From positions 1 to 35,055 of the forward strand of contig CATLGW010000026.1 in assembly GCA_949948715.1 (NCBI GenBank): a stretch of 35,055 nucleotides of DNA, given 5' to 3'. The notes beneath the pieces were generated by a model that saw only the letters and a program-made list of their open reading frames with translations, was not told the origin of the DNA and searched no databases. Both the position numbers and the translations under genes were made by a program. This stretch comes from an uncultured Lachnospiraceae bacterium (GTDB lineage Bacteria; Bacillota; Clostridia; Lachnospirales; Lachnospiraceae). Shown piece by piece: positions 25,556 to 33,893 of the stretch; position 1 is the first letter of the stretch; each line of letters starts with the position of its first letter.

Positions 25556-26945
25556 ACAGACAGATCAGGTACAGGATGCTCAGAAGTATCTGACTGCACA
25601 GAATGCCCCAGAGGTAGCCGGTGATGCCGAACAGGGGGATGGCCAGGAAGACGAAAGCAAGGCGGAGGCCCAGGCTGGCCACATTCATAAGGAAGATTCT
25701 GCCCGCCATGCCCAGCCCCTGCAGGATGCTGGAGAGGGTGGTGTCCAGGTAGAGGAAGGGGCACAGAAAGCTCAGAGTCCGGATAAAGTGCCCGGCCAGG
25801 GGGCTGTCAAACAGGCTTCGGCCGGCCCAGCCGCCGAAGAGGGCGAAGACCCCCATACATAGGAAGCCCAAGAGGAAGCAGTATTTGACGGTGCGCAGCG
25901 CGGCGTCTTTTACTGCTTTCATATTGCCCAGGGCATAGTTTTCCGAGATGATGGGCAAGAGCAGGACCGCCACCGAGCCGGTGATGGCGTTGGGGAAGAA
26001 GATAAAGGGCATGGCCATGCCTGTCAGCACGCCGTAGACGCTTAAGGCGGTGGCAGTGTCATAGCCGTAGGCCTTCAGGGCGGTGGGGATGGATACGGAT
26101 TCCACACTCTGCAGAAGGTTCAGGACAATGCGGTTGGCCGTCAGGGGCAGGGCCATCCCCAGAATACTCTGATAGACCGGCAGCAGGGAGCCGGGGAATC
26201 TCCGGGCGGAGTAAGCCCGGGAGGGGCTGCGCCGGAGGACGAAGGTGCCCTGTGAAGGCTGTGCGGGGCAGCCGGGAATTTGCCTGCGGGACTCCCGCCG
26301 TCTGGCAGCCAGGCAGCGGTAGAAGGAGAGGACGGAGATGGCCATGGACACCAATTCTCCCACCGTCAGGCCGAAGACGGCCACATTGAGAGAGGGGCTT
26401 TCCCCTCTGAGGACGGCCTGGGCGGACAGCAGGTAGACGCAGGCCACCCGGGTGATCTGCTCTATGAGCTGGGTGATTGCCGGGACGAAGGTTTTCTTTC
26501 TTCCATAAAAATAGCCGTTGATGCAGGAGTGGACGGCGCTTAAGGGAATGGAGAAGGCCAGAATCCGCAGCATGGACGCCGTGCGCGCCTCCAGGAGCAT
26601 ATGTACCGCGATGGGATCGGACAAAAAGTACACCCCGGCGCCGCAGATGACAGACAGGGGCAGGGATATGCTCAGTCCCGCAAACACCGGGCGGAAGGAG
26701 CTGCTCTTTTCCCTGGCGGCGCGCTCCGCCACGAACTTGGATATGGCGGTCTGATAGCCCGCGGCGGTGAGGGAGAAGGACAGGGACAGCACCGGATTCA
26801 CAAGCTGGTAGATGCCCATGCCCTCCTCCCCGAACAGCCTTGAGAGGTAGATGCGGTAGAAAAAACCGATGATGCGGGTGACAAATCCCGTCAGAGTCAG
26901 AACGGCGGTGCCGATGACCAGGGGATGGCGAATATTTTTTTTCAT
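25530..26945 (-). CDS. SpoVB-like MOP/MATE-superfamily lipid-linked polysaccharide flippase
   Basis: 471 aa with 12-14 membrane segments, matching the polysaccharide biosynthesis/SpoVB branch of the MOP superfamily, which moves lipid-linked sugars across the membrane and in spore formers supports cortex synthesis. Features include IGFFYRIYLSRLFGEEGMGIYQL near the start and a long Arg-rich cytoplasmic loop in the middle (RRRESRRQIPG to RRFPGS). The start is taken at MKKNIRHPLVIG; a longer frame from 27002 adds 19 residues and is less likely. No good Shine-Dalgarno is seen at 26945: the G-rich stretch sits in a hairpin. The last codons (RRRS) lie in the tandem repeat array. Confidence 0.82.
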   Translation of the reverse strand: MKKNIRHPLVIGTAVLTLTGFVTRIIGFFYRIYLSRLFGEEGMGIYQLVNPVLSLSFSLTAAGYQTAISKFVAERAAREKSSSFRPVFAGLSISLPLSVICGAGVYFLSDPIAVHMLLEARTASMLRILAFSIPLSAVHSCINGYFYGRKKTFVPAITQLIEQITRVACVYLLSAQAVLRGESPSLNVAVFGLTVGELVSMAISVLSFYRCLAARRRESRRQIPGCPAQPSQGTFVLRRSPSRAYSARRFPGSLLPVYQSILGMALPLTANRIVLNLLQSVESVSIPTALKAYGYDTATALSVYGVLTGMAMPFIFFPNAITGSVAVLLLPIISENYALGNMKAVKDAALRTVKYCFLLGFLCMGVFALFGGWAGRSLFDSPLAGHFIRTLSFLCPFLYLDTTLSSILQGLGMAGRIFLMNVASLGLRLAFVFLAIPLFGITGYLWGILCSQILLSILYLICLYRFVRRRS

Positions 26946-26952
26946 GGAGAAG

Positions 26953-26986
26953 CCCCCGGGGTTTTCTCTATATATATTCCCGGGGG
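26953..26986 (-). repeat. Inverted repeat in the leader of the flippase gene
   Basis: CCCCCGGG (26953-26960) and CCCGGGGG (26979-26986) form a perfect 8-bp stem with an 18-base AT-rich loop. On the minus-strand transcript the G-run, the only Shine-Dalgarno-like sequence before the ATG, would be inside the stem. Confidence 0.55.
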
Positions 26987-26990
26987 ATGG

Positions 26991-27019
26991 TTGACAGAAC
27001 ATGAATTCGGTGCTATATT
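26991..27019 (+). promoter_or_regulatory. sigma-A promoter of iscS
   Basis: TTGACA (26991-26996), 17 bases, TATATT (27014-27019), about 95 bases upstream of the iscS ATG. Confidence 0.8.
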
Positions 27020-27082
27020 ATTCCTGTAATTCCTAGTGTTTTACTTCCTATTTAACCATACACGCTTTATTTTGATTTTAGA

Positions 27083-27097
27083 TTCCGCGAAGCGGAA
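27083..27097 (+). promoter_or_regulatory. Palindrome next to the iscS ribosome site
   Basis: TTCCGC-GAA-GCGGAA is a perfect hairpin sequence in the iscS leader, 4 bases before the TGGAGG Shine-Dalgarno. It could be a repressor site or an RNA hairpin affecting translation. No Rrf2/IscR-type gene is nearby. Confidence 0.4.
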
Positions 27098-27112
27098 GTC
27101 TGGAGGTATCAT

Positions 27113-28285
27113 ATGATATATTTGGATAATGCGGCAACCACAAGAACGGCGCCGGAGGTTGTGGAGGCCATGCTCCCTTATTTTTCGGAGCAATACGGCA
27201 ATCCCAGCTCCATCTACGGGCTGGGCGCCCAGAGCAAAAAGGCGGTGACTGCCGCCCGGGAGAAGATTGCGGCGGCCCTGGGGGCGAAGCCGGAGGAGAT
27301 CTATTTTACGGCGGGGGGCTCCGAGTCCGACAATTGGGCGCTTAAGACCGCGGCGGAGGCGTATGCGGGCAAGGGAAAGCATATCATCACCACGGGGATA
27401 GAGCATCACGCCATTCTCCACACCTGTGAGTATCTGGAGAAAAAAGGGTATGAGATCACCTATCTGGGGGTGGATAAAGAGGGCCTGGTAGATTTGGAGG
27501 AGTTGGAGAAGGCTATCCGTCCGGATACCATCCTGATCAGCGTTATGTTTGCAAACAATGAGATCGGAACCATAGAGCCCATCGGCAAAATAGGCGAGAT
27601 CGCCAAAGCCCGGGGGATTTTGTTTCACACGGACGCGGTGCAGGCATTTGGCCAGGTTCCCGTAAATGTGGATGAGATGCACATTGATATGCTCAGCGCC
27701 AGCGGGCACAAACTGAACGGCCCCAAGGGCGTGGGTTTTCTCTATATCCGTACCGGCGTGAAAATCCGTTCCTTTGTCCACGGCGGCGCCCAGGAGCGCA
27801 GCAGACGGGCGGGGACGGAGAACGTGCCCGGCATCGTGGGTCTGGGCGCGGCGGTGGAGCGGGCAGTTTCCACCATGGAGGAGCGGGCCGGGAAGGAGAG
27901 CGCTCTGCGGGACTATCTGATCGGACGGGTGGAGAAGGAAATTCCCTATTGCTGGCTCAACGGCAGCCGTATCCGGCGATTGCCAAACAACGCGAATTTT
28001 TCTTTTTTGTATATCGAAGGGGAGTCCATGCTGATTATGCTGGATATGAAGGGGATCTGCGCCTCCAGCGGTTCCGCCTGCACCTCGGGCTCTCTGGACC
28101 CCTCCCATGTGCTTCTGGCCATCGGGTTAAAGCATGAGGAGGCTCACGGCTCCCTCAGACTCACGTTGTCGGAGGAGACCACCAAAGAGGAGATCGACAC
28201 GGTGGTGGAGGAGCTGAAGGCCATCGTGCAGAGACTGCGGGATATGTCGCCCCTGTATGCCGATTTCCTGAAGGCAGGGAAATGA
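27113..28285 (+). CDS. iscS: Cysteine desulfurase, IscS/NifS family
   Basis: 390 aa, group I. A PLP enzyme that takes sulfur from cysteine. MIYLDNAATT start, FTAGGSESDN, the PLP lysine K200 in SASGHKLNGPKG, and the catalytic C323 in SSGSACTSGS on the long mobile loop are present. The downstream iscU-type scaffold and mnmA suggest it feeds both Fe-S assembly and tRNA thiolation. GGAGG (27102-27106) sets the start; its own promoter is at 26991-27019. Confidence 0.95.
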   Translation: MIYLDNAATTRTAPEVVEAMLPYFSEQYGNPSSIYGLGAQSKKAVTAAREKIAAALGAKPEEIYFTAGGSESDNWALKTAAEAYAGKGKHIITTGIEHHAILHTCEYLEKKGYEITYLGVDKEGLVDLEELEKAIRPDTILISVMFANNEIGTIEPIGKIGEIAKARGILFHTDAVQAFGQVPVNVDEMHIDMLSASGHKLNGPKGVGFLYIRTGVKIRSFVHGGAQERSRRAGTENVPGIVGLGAAVERAVSTMEERAGKESALRDYLIGRVEKEIPYCWLNGSRIRRLPNNANFSFLYIEGESMLIMLDMKGICASSGSACTSGSLDPSHVLLAIGLKHEEAHGSLRLTLSEETTKEEIDTVVEELKAIVQRLRDMSPLYADFLKAGK

Positions 28286-28302
28286 TTTCCCCGAAATATG
28301 GC

Positions 28303-28337
28303 CGGACCGGTGGGCAGAAGCGGTGCGTCCCGGTCCG
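28303..28337. repeat. Inverted repeat between iscS and iscU
   Basis: CGGACCGG (28303-28310) is mirrored perfectly by CCGGTCCG (28330-28337) around a 19-base loop, in the 149-base gap after iscS. No T-run, so at most an attenuator or RNA-stability element. Confidence 0.4.
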
Positions 28338-28434
28338 CAGTAGAAAAGGATTGATTTAAGAACGGGTGTTATATATTGAGGGCAGCGCTGGAGGGCGGCT
28401 TTAAGCGGCGGCCATGCTGCGGAAAGGAAGGGCT

Positions 28435-28869
28435 ATGTACAGCGAAAAGGTAATGGATCATTTCCAGAACCCCAGGAATGTGGGGGAGATAGAGAACGCC
28501 AGCGGCGTGGGCACCGTGGGGAACGCCAAGTGCGGCGACATCATGAGAATGTTTTTGGACATTGACGAGGACGGCGTAATAAGGGAGGCCAAATTCAAGA
28601 CCTTCGGCTGCGGCGCGGCGGTTGCCACCAGCTCCATGGCCACCGAGCTGGTGAAGGGCAAGACCATACAGGAGGCGCTGCAGATCACCAACCGGGCGGT
28701 GATGGAGGCCCTGGACGGGCTGCCTCCGGTGAAGGTGCACTGTTCCCTTTTGGCCGAGGAGGCCATCCATGCGGCGCTGTGGGACTACGCGGAAAAGAAC
28801 CATATTCAGATCGAGGGATTGGAGAAGCCCAAGGCGGATATAAGCGAGGGCGAGGAGGAAGAGTACTGA
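28435..28869 (+). CDS. iscU: Fe-S cluster scaffold IscU/NifU-like
   Basis: 144 aa. All three ligand cysteines are present: C33 (NAKCGD, with D35), C59 (FGCGAAVATSSMATEL) and C103 (VHCSLLAEEAI). The start YSEKVMDHFQNPRNVGEI is typical. It receives sulfur from the desulfurase just upstream. The C-terminus ends in an acidic run (SEGEEEEY). MYSEKV at 28435 follows AAAGGAAG; the ATG at 28414 in the same frame is less likely. Confidence 0.94.
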   Translation: MYSEKVMDHFQNPRNVGEIENASGVGTVGNAKCGDIMRMFLDIDEDGVIREAKFKTFGCGAAVATSSMATELVKGKTIQEALQITNRAVMEALDGLPPVKVHCSLLAEEAIHAALWDYAEKNHIQIEGLEKPKADISEGEEEEY

Positions 28870-28891
28870 GGCTTTTGGGGGTTAGCGTGAG

Positions 28892-30703
28892 ATGACAAAG
28901 ATCTGGAGGGATGTAAAATATTTGTGGAGCCGGAAGTGCTTCGCCGTGGGGCTGCCCGTCGTGACGGTTTTGAGCTATATCACTCTGCTCTTAAACCCCA
29001 CCATAGGAATAGACGACACTTCCTTCAAGCTCTATTATGTGGACGGCGTCTCTCCGGCTATGGGGCGCTGGTGTCTGTATATGATCAACAAGGCGGTTCC
29101 CCTGGCCACGAATCCCTTTTTTGTGGAGGCGGTGGGGCTCTGCCTGTTCTGTCTCTCCGTGAGTCTTTGGTGTGTGGTTTTTTACCGTCTGTTCGGGGAC
29201 AGACTGCCAGTTGTTGTCTACACGCTGTTTTGCTGTGTGATGATATCCAGCCCCATGATCAGCGAGGTGGTGATCTGGTATCTGCAGGACGGCATTTACC
29301 TGGGATACGGCGTGACCGCCCTGGCGGTGCTTTTTGGAATGGAGGCCCTTCGCGGGGAGGAAGGGGAAAGGAAAAAAAGGCAGGGCCCAGAGGACAGGGG
29401 AAAGGAAAAAAAGGCAGGGCCCAGAGGACAGGGGAAAGGAAAAGGGCAGAGCGCAAAGGACGGGAGGAAAGGGCAGAAAGGGGGACCGGTCTTTAACAGG
29501 GCGCTTGCAGGCAGGGCAGGCTGGGTGATCGCTTCGGCGGCGACCCTGACCGTGGCCCTGGGGTTTTACGAGGCCTTTATGATCGTGTACCTGATGGCCA
29601 TGGCGATGGTTTTTCTGCTGGTACGGGTGCTGGACAGAAAGGATTACACTGCCAGGCCTTTTGTCTGGCTGGTCCGTGTGATTTTCACGGTGGGCCTTTC
29701 CATGCTGCTTCGCTCTCTTGTGATCGAGCTGATCACGGCGGCGTATCATCTGGAGGCGCAGAAGCTGGTGCTGAAGAGCAGGGACGCAGGGGATATCCTG
29801 CAGATGGCGGCCGGCTGGTTTGACGGCAGCCGCAGTCTGTCGGAGTTTACTTATATATTGAAGGATTTCTTTGTCAAATACTATCTCAATGCCGTTGTCT
29901 ACACCACGGTTCTCATTTTGGTGCTGGCTGTGGGTATGGTGTGTCTGTGGGGCCTGGTGCAGACTGTGAGGAAGCGGGACGGATGGATACTGGCGGCGGC
30001 TCTCTGCATTGTGCTGCTTCCCTGGGTGATGCCCATTCTGGAGGCCCAGGCCACCTATTACCGCGCCAGCGAGTATATTCCCCTTCTGACGGCCTTTGCG
30101 GTGTTTCCGGCGGCCTGGGAGCTTAGGAACAGAAAGCGCCCCCTGCGGGCGGCGGGACTGTGTCTTGCGCTGCTTCTTCTGTACAGACAGGGCTATGAGA
30201 TGAACAAATGGCTCTATGTGGATGCCATGAAGTACGAGAACGACAAGCTAATTATGGGGCAGGTGGCCCTGAAGATCAAAGAAAGCTGCGATGTCTCAAA
30301 GCCGGTCTGCGTAGTGGGCAGCTATCAGACACCCAGGGGGTTGATTGAGAATGTCTACACCCCGGAGTGGTCCAAGAAGTACAAGCTGCTCAAGTGGCTG
30401 GTCTGCGCTGTGGACCCTGAGATTTTTGAGAAATACGACACGCCCTGGGGATACGCGGCGGCGGAGACCCCGACGCTGTCTTTCATCAACTGGGGGGCGG
30501 TGGCCTTCTACGGCTTTGACAGAGAGTTGGTCAAGTTCTGGAAAATGCATGGCTTTGAGTTTACGGAGGACGGCAATCCGGAGCATTATGCGGCGGCCCG
30601 GGACTTGATGCTTGACGGGCCGGTGTGGCCCCAGGAGGGCTCCGTGGTGGAGATGGAGGATCATATCATAGTGAATTTCGGAAACTACGGCTCGGGGCAG
30701 TGA
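28892..30703 (+). CDS. GtrII-like membrane glucosyltransferase-type protein with a tandem-repeat insert
   Basis: 603 aa, about ten membrane segments. The start PTIGIDDTSFKLYYVDG with SPAMGRWCLYMINK resembles the GtrII-type (glucosyl_trans_II) family of polytopic enzymes that decorate surface polysaccharides, with an acidic IDD motif on the outer face. Residues about 157-195 form a Lys/Arg/Gly-rich insert between two membrane segments, encoded by two perfect 34-bp tandem repeats and a degenerate third copy. The last about 170 residues are soluble. It sits between iscU and mnmA, a place unrelated to its function. A gain or loss of one 34-bp unit would frameshift it. The family call is moderate. 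Confidence 0.7.
   Translation: MTKIWRDVKYLWSRKCFAVGLPVVTVLSYITLLLNPTIGIDDTSFKLYYVDGVSPAMGRWCLYMINKAVPLATNPFFVEAVGLCLFCLSVSLWCVVFYRLFGDRLPVVVYTLFCCVMISSPMISEVVIWYLQDGIYLGYGVTALAVLFGMEALRGEEGERKKRQGPEDRGKEKKAGPRGQGKGKGQSAKDGRKGQKGGPVFNRALAGRAGWVIASAATLTVALGFYEAFMIVYLMAMAMVFLLVRVLDRKDYTARPFVWLVRVIFTVGLSMLLRSLVIELITAAYHLEAQKLVLKSRDAGDILQMAAGWFDGSRSLSEFTYILKDFFVKYYLNAVVYTTVLILVLAVGMVCLWGLVQTVRKRDGWILAAALCIVLLPWVMPILEAQATYYRASEYIPLLTAFAVFPAAWELRNRKRPLRAAGLCLALLLLYRQGYEMNKWLYVDAMKYENDKLIMGQVALKIKESCDVSKPVCVVGSYQTPRGLIENVYTPEWSKKYKLLKWLVCAVDPEIFEKYDTPWGYAAAETPTLSFINWGAVAFYGFDRELVKFWKMHGFEFTEDGNPEHYAAARDLMLDGPVWPQEGSVVEMEDHIIVNFGNYGSGQ
29363..29461 (+). repeat. 34-bp tandem repeats inside the GtrII-like gene
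   Basis: Copies 29363-29396 and 29397-29430 are identical over 34 bases (each beginning GGGGAAAGGAAAAAAAGG, with an A7 run); a third, degenerate copy follows from 29431. 34 is not a multiple of three. Confidence 0.95.
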
Positions 30704-30705
30704 GT

Positions 30706-30726
30706 CCGGCGTTTTCTCTGCGCCGG
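30706..30726 (+). repeat. Small hairpin between the two membrane genes
   Basis: CCGGCG (30706-30711) and CGCCGG (30721-30726) with a 9-base loop. No T-run follows. Confidence 0.3.
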
Positions 30727-30772
30727 CGTGCCCTGCGGGGGATAACTATTTATCGGGAGAGGAGGGCGGCCC

Positions 30773-32050
30773 ATGAAGGGGATACTGCGGAAGGTGAGAA
30801 ACAGGCTGCTTATGCTTTTGGGAGGGAGCGCCCTTGGGGCGTTTCTTTTGATTGTCGTATGCGGACTTCCCACGGAGACGGCAAAGGCCCATATCTACGC
30901 GTCCCTGCCCTCCATCGAGAACGGATTTTCCGGGGAGCTTCTTCCGGGATACCCGGGAACCTTTCTGGGAAATTTCACGGACTGCCTGATGCTGGAAAAC
31001 TGTGTCTACCGCTCCCAGGGGCATTCCCTGGGGGAGCAAGCCCTGTGTATGTACAGGGGGGAGAGCGGCACGGGGGCCGGCTGGGCCACGGGCTATTCCC
31101 TGATCGATTACCTGGAGGGAGTTCCCCAGGGGCGGGAGGTGGAGTACGCCAGATATTGGCATGGCTATCTCATCCTGTTAAAGCCCCTTTTGCTTCTGAC
31201 CTCCTTCGACGCGCTGCGGCTGATGATGGCGGCGTCCCAGTTAATCCTGGCGGGATGGATCATTTTGTCCTGCGGCAGGCGGGGAGATGCCTTTTTGGGG
31301 AGCGCCTTTCTCCTGACGCTTCCCTTTCTGTATTTTTTTTCCCTGTATCTGTCCCTGTCCTTAAGTATTTGCTTCTATGTGCTCGGGGTGAGTCTGCTGG
31401 TGCAGCTTGGACACAATGAGAGGCTGATGGAGAGAGGTGGGTATGGGGCCTTTTTTGCGGCGGTGGGCATGGCCACAGCCTATTTTGATCTGCTCACTTA
31501 TCCCCTGGTGACGCTGGGCATTCCCCTGTGTGTGTATCTGTATCTGAACCACAGGGAGTGGCGGAAGGGATTGAGGGGACTGGTGTTTTGCAGCGCGGAG
31601 TGGAGCGTGGGCTATCTGGGTTTTTGGGCCATGAAGTGGGTGATCGTGGACCTATGCTTTGGCATGGGAACCATAGGGGACGGCGTGGCCACTCTGATGG
31701 AGCGGACCCGGACGGCGGCGGGGCAGACCCCGGCGGCGGGATTTGGAGAGGTCCTCGGGCTGAATGCGGGGGCGTATCTGAACTGGCCCTTCTTCCTGCT
31801 GGCGGCGGGGATCTGTCTGTGGCTTGCCCTGAGAGTTTGGAAGAGCCGGAGGGAGGCGGACAGGGCTTCTCTTTCCGGGGCGCTCCCCCTTTTTGTGGCG
31901 GCGCTGTATCCCTTTGCGTGGTTCTTTTTGACCCAGAACCATTCCGGGGAGCATTATATGTTTACCTATAAGATTTTGTCGGTGACGGTCTTTGCCGGGA
32001 TCTGCGGGGTGGGAAAACTGTGCCGCGGGGGCGGAGAGAAGAATCGGTGA
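30773..32050 (+). CDS. Polytopic membrane protein, not recognised (possible GT-C-type)
   Basis: 425 aa. A first membrane segment (about 11-31), then a 90-residue extracytoplasmic part (PSIENGFSGELLPGYPGTF, LENCVYRSQG), then about eight membrane segments and a short basic C-terminus. Late motif: AWFFLTQNHSGEHYMFTYK. A large extracellular loop followed by many membrane helices is the layout of GT-C glycosyltransferases, and its neighbour is GtrII-like, so a role in surface glycan transfer is plausible but not shown. GGAGGG precedes the ATG. No family is named. Confidence 0.6.
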   Translation: MKGILRKVRNRLLMLLGGSALGAFLLIVVCGLPTETAKAHIYASLPSIENGFSGELLPGYPGTFLGNFTDCLMLENCVYRSQGHSLGEQALCMYRGESGTGAGWATGYSLIDYLEGVPQGREVEYARYWHGYLILLKPLLLLTSFDALRLMMAASQLILAGWIILSCGRRGDAFLGSAFLLTLPFLYFFSLYLSLSLSICFYVLGVSLLVQLGHNERLMERGGYGAFFAAVGMATAYFDLLTYPLVTLGIPLCVYLYLNHREWRKGLRGLVFCSAEWSVGYLGFWAMKWVIVDLCFGMGTIGDGVATLMERTRTAAGQTPAAGFGEVLGLNAGAYLNWPFFLLAAGICLWLALRVWKSRREADRASLSGALPLFVAALYPFAWFFLTQNHSGEHYMFTYKILSVTVFAGICGVGKLCRGGGEKNR

Positions 32051-32130
32051 GAGGCTGTGCCCGCATGGACGGCGCCAGTGGGGGGAGCGCTACAGGCCGT
32101 TATTTTAGCGGCGGAATGAGAGGAAAATGC

Positions 32131-33198
32131 ATGAAGCAAAGGGTGGCGGTGGGCCTGTCGGGAGGAGTGGACTCCTCTGTGGCGGCCTATCTGTTGAAGG
32201 AGCAGGGATATGAGGTGATGGGAGTCACCATGCTTACCCGGGACGGGGAGGAGCGCCAGGGAGAGGTTGGGAGTCTTGGGCCTTCGCCCGCGGAGGATGC
32301 GGCCAGGGTGGCCGCCCATCTTCGGATTCCCCATTATGTCCTGGATTTGAGGCGGGAGTTCAAGCGCTGTGTGACGGATTATTTCGTGGAGGAATATCTG
32401 AAGGGACGTACCCCCAATCCCTGCGTCGTCTGCAACCGCTATGTGAAGTGGGGAGAGCTTTTAGACAGAAGCCTGGCCCTGGGGGCGGATTATATCGCCA
32501 CGGGGCACTATGCCAGAATAGACAGGCTGCCCGGGGGAAGATACGCTCTGCGTAATTCCGTGACCGCGGCCAAGGACCAGACCTACGCCCTCTACGCCCT
32601 GACCCAGGAGCAGCTATCCCGCACGCTGATGCCCGTGGGAGCATATGCCAAGGAGGAAATAAGGAGGATCGCCCTGGAGGCGGGGCTGCCTGTGGCGGAC
32701 AAGCCGGACAGCCAGGAGATCTGCTTCGTGCCCGACGACGATTACGCCGGATTTGTCCGCAGGGAGGCGGGGGAGCGCACCCCCGGCCCCGGCAATTTCG
32801 TGGACGGGGAGGGGCATGTGCTGGGCCGTCATCGGGGCATCACCCACTACACCATAGGACAGAGACGGGGATTGGGGCTGGCTATGGGACACCGGGTTTT
32901 TGTCACGGCCATACGGCCCGAGACGGCGGAGGTGGTGGTCGGAGAGGATGCGGATCTCTACACCGACAGGGTGGTCTGCGGCTGTGTAAATTTTATGGCG
33001 GAGCCGTGTCTTGACCGGCCTGTGCGGGCCCGGGTGAAGATACGCTACAATCATCCGGGGGAATACTGCATGATTGAAAGCTGCGGGGAGGGCCTTGTGC
33101 AGTGTCTTTTTGAGCGGAAGGTCAGGGCGGCGGCCCCGGGGCAGGCGGCGGTATTCTATCTCGGGGAGTATGTTCTGGGGGGAGGCGTCATCCTGTAG
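32131..33198 (+). CDS. mnmA: tRNA-uridine 2-sulfurtransferase MnmA
   Basis: 355 aa, family length. MnmA adds the 2-thio group to wobble U34 of tRNAs for Lys, Glu and Gln. The PP-loop VGLSGGVDSSVAA (7-19) activates the uridine; C98 (TPNPCVVC) and C198 (SQEICFV) form the catalytic pair; GLAMGHRVFV and the beta-barrel end follow. The N-terminal frame extends to 32020, overlapping the previous gene, but AGAGG at 32119-32123 points to 32131. Sulfur would come from the IscS encoded 5 kb upstream. Confidence 0.95.
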   Translation: MKQRVAVGLSGGVDSSVAAYLLKEQGYEVMGVTMLTRDGEERQGEVGSLGPSPAEDAARVAAHLRIPHYVLDLRREFKRCVTDYFVEEYLKGRTPNPCVVCNRYVKWGELLDRSLALGADYIATGHYARIDRLPGGRYALRNSVTAAKDQTYALYALTQEQLSRTLMPVGAYAKEEIRRIALEAGLPVADKPDSQEICFVPDDDYAGFVRREAGERTPGPGNFVDGEGHVLGRHRGITHYTIGQRRGLGLAMGHRVFVTAIRPETAEVVVGEDADLYTDRVVCGCVNFMAEPCLDRPVRARVKIRYNHPGEYCMIESCGEGLVQCLFERKVRAAAPGQAAVFYLGEYVLGGGVIL

Positions 33199-33285
33199 CC
33201 GGGCCGGCCTGTTTCAAAGGCTGAGGGAATGCCGCAAGGCTCCTGTCACCAAAGGGGCTTCCCGCGCATATACTGGAGGGAGTGT

Positions 33286-33849
33286 ATGGAAATCCAGCCA
33301 TACAGGCGAGGAGGAATTATGGATTCTATGTTTTGCGGAAGGGGAAACTGTCTGACGGGGGGCCTGTATGCCTCTGTGACAGGTTCCATTGTGGAGATGG
33401 TGCCCACCAGGTCCGGGAGACAGGTGAGCGGCTGTACGATTTTTGTCACGCTGGAGGATGAGAGCGGGAGTACGGTAAATTTCATCATGGGCCCCGATAC
33501 CTATGTGGTGGATTTCACCACGCTGTCCGTGGGAATGCAGGCTACCTTCTGGTATCGGACGGACGTGCCTGTGCCCTTGATTTATCCGCCCCAGTATGTG
33601 GCCTCGGTGGCGGCCCAGGTGAAGAACGGGCGAATGATCGATGTGGATCATTACAATGATTCTCTGGTGAACGACGCTCAGACTCTGCAGCTTAACATCG
33701 ACGGCTCCGTGGATCTGCGGACTACCAACAATCAGTATTTCCAGGCAAGTCCCGCGGGGCAGAATCTGGTGGTGCTCTATGAGACCTCCACCAGGAGCAT
33801 TCCCGCCCAGACTACCCCCAGAAAGATCGTGGTGCTCTGCAACTCCTGA
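33286..33849 (+). CDS. Conserved Clostridia-type protein of unknown function
   Basis: 187 aa, no signal peptide or membrane segment seen. The middle (about 30-110) has TGSIVEM, TIFVTLEDESGSTVNFIM, DTYVVD, VGMQATFWY and PLIYPPQYVASVAA, an OB-like beta-rich pattern that I associate with uncharacterised proteins in Clostridia. The C-terminal third is rich in Asn/Thr/Ser. Two starts are possible: ATG 33286 (GGAGGG at 33275-33280) and ATG 33319 (GAGGAGG at 33308-33314, spacing 4); the first is used. It follows mnmA by about 90 bases. No function is proposed. Confidence 0.6.
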   Translation: MEIQPYRRGGIMDSMFCGRGNCLTGGLYASVTGSIVEMVPTRSGRQVSGCTIFVTLEDESGSTVNFIMGPDTYVVDFTTLSVGMQATFWYRTDVPVPLIYPPQYVASVAAQVKNGRMIDVDHYNDSLVNDAQTLQLNIDGSVDLRTTNNQYFQASPAGQNLVVLYETSTRSIPAQTTPRKIVVLCNS

Positions 33850-33863
33850 GAAGGATGGGGGCT

Positions 33864-33876
33864 TGCCGCTGCGGCA
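33864..33876. repeat. Palindrome between convergent genes
   Basis: TGCCGC-T-GCGGCA in the 44-base gap between the end of the gene above and the end of the phosphatase gene. It could be a bidirectional terminator stem, but no T-run is present. Confidence 0.3.
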
Positions 33877-33893
33877 TCCGGGCGGAACGTCTT

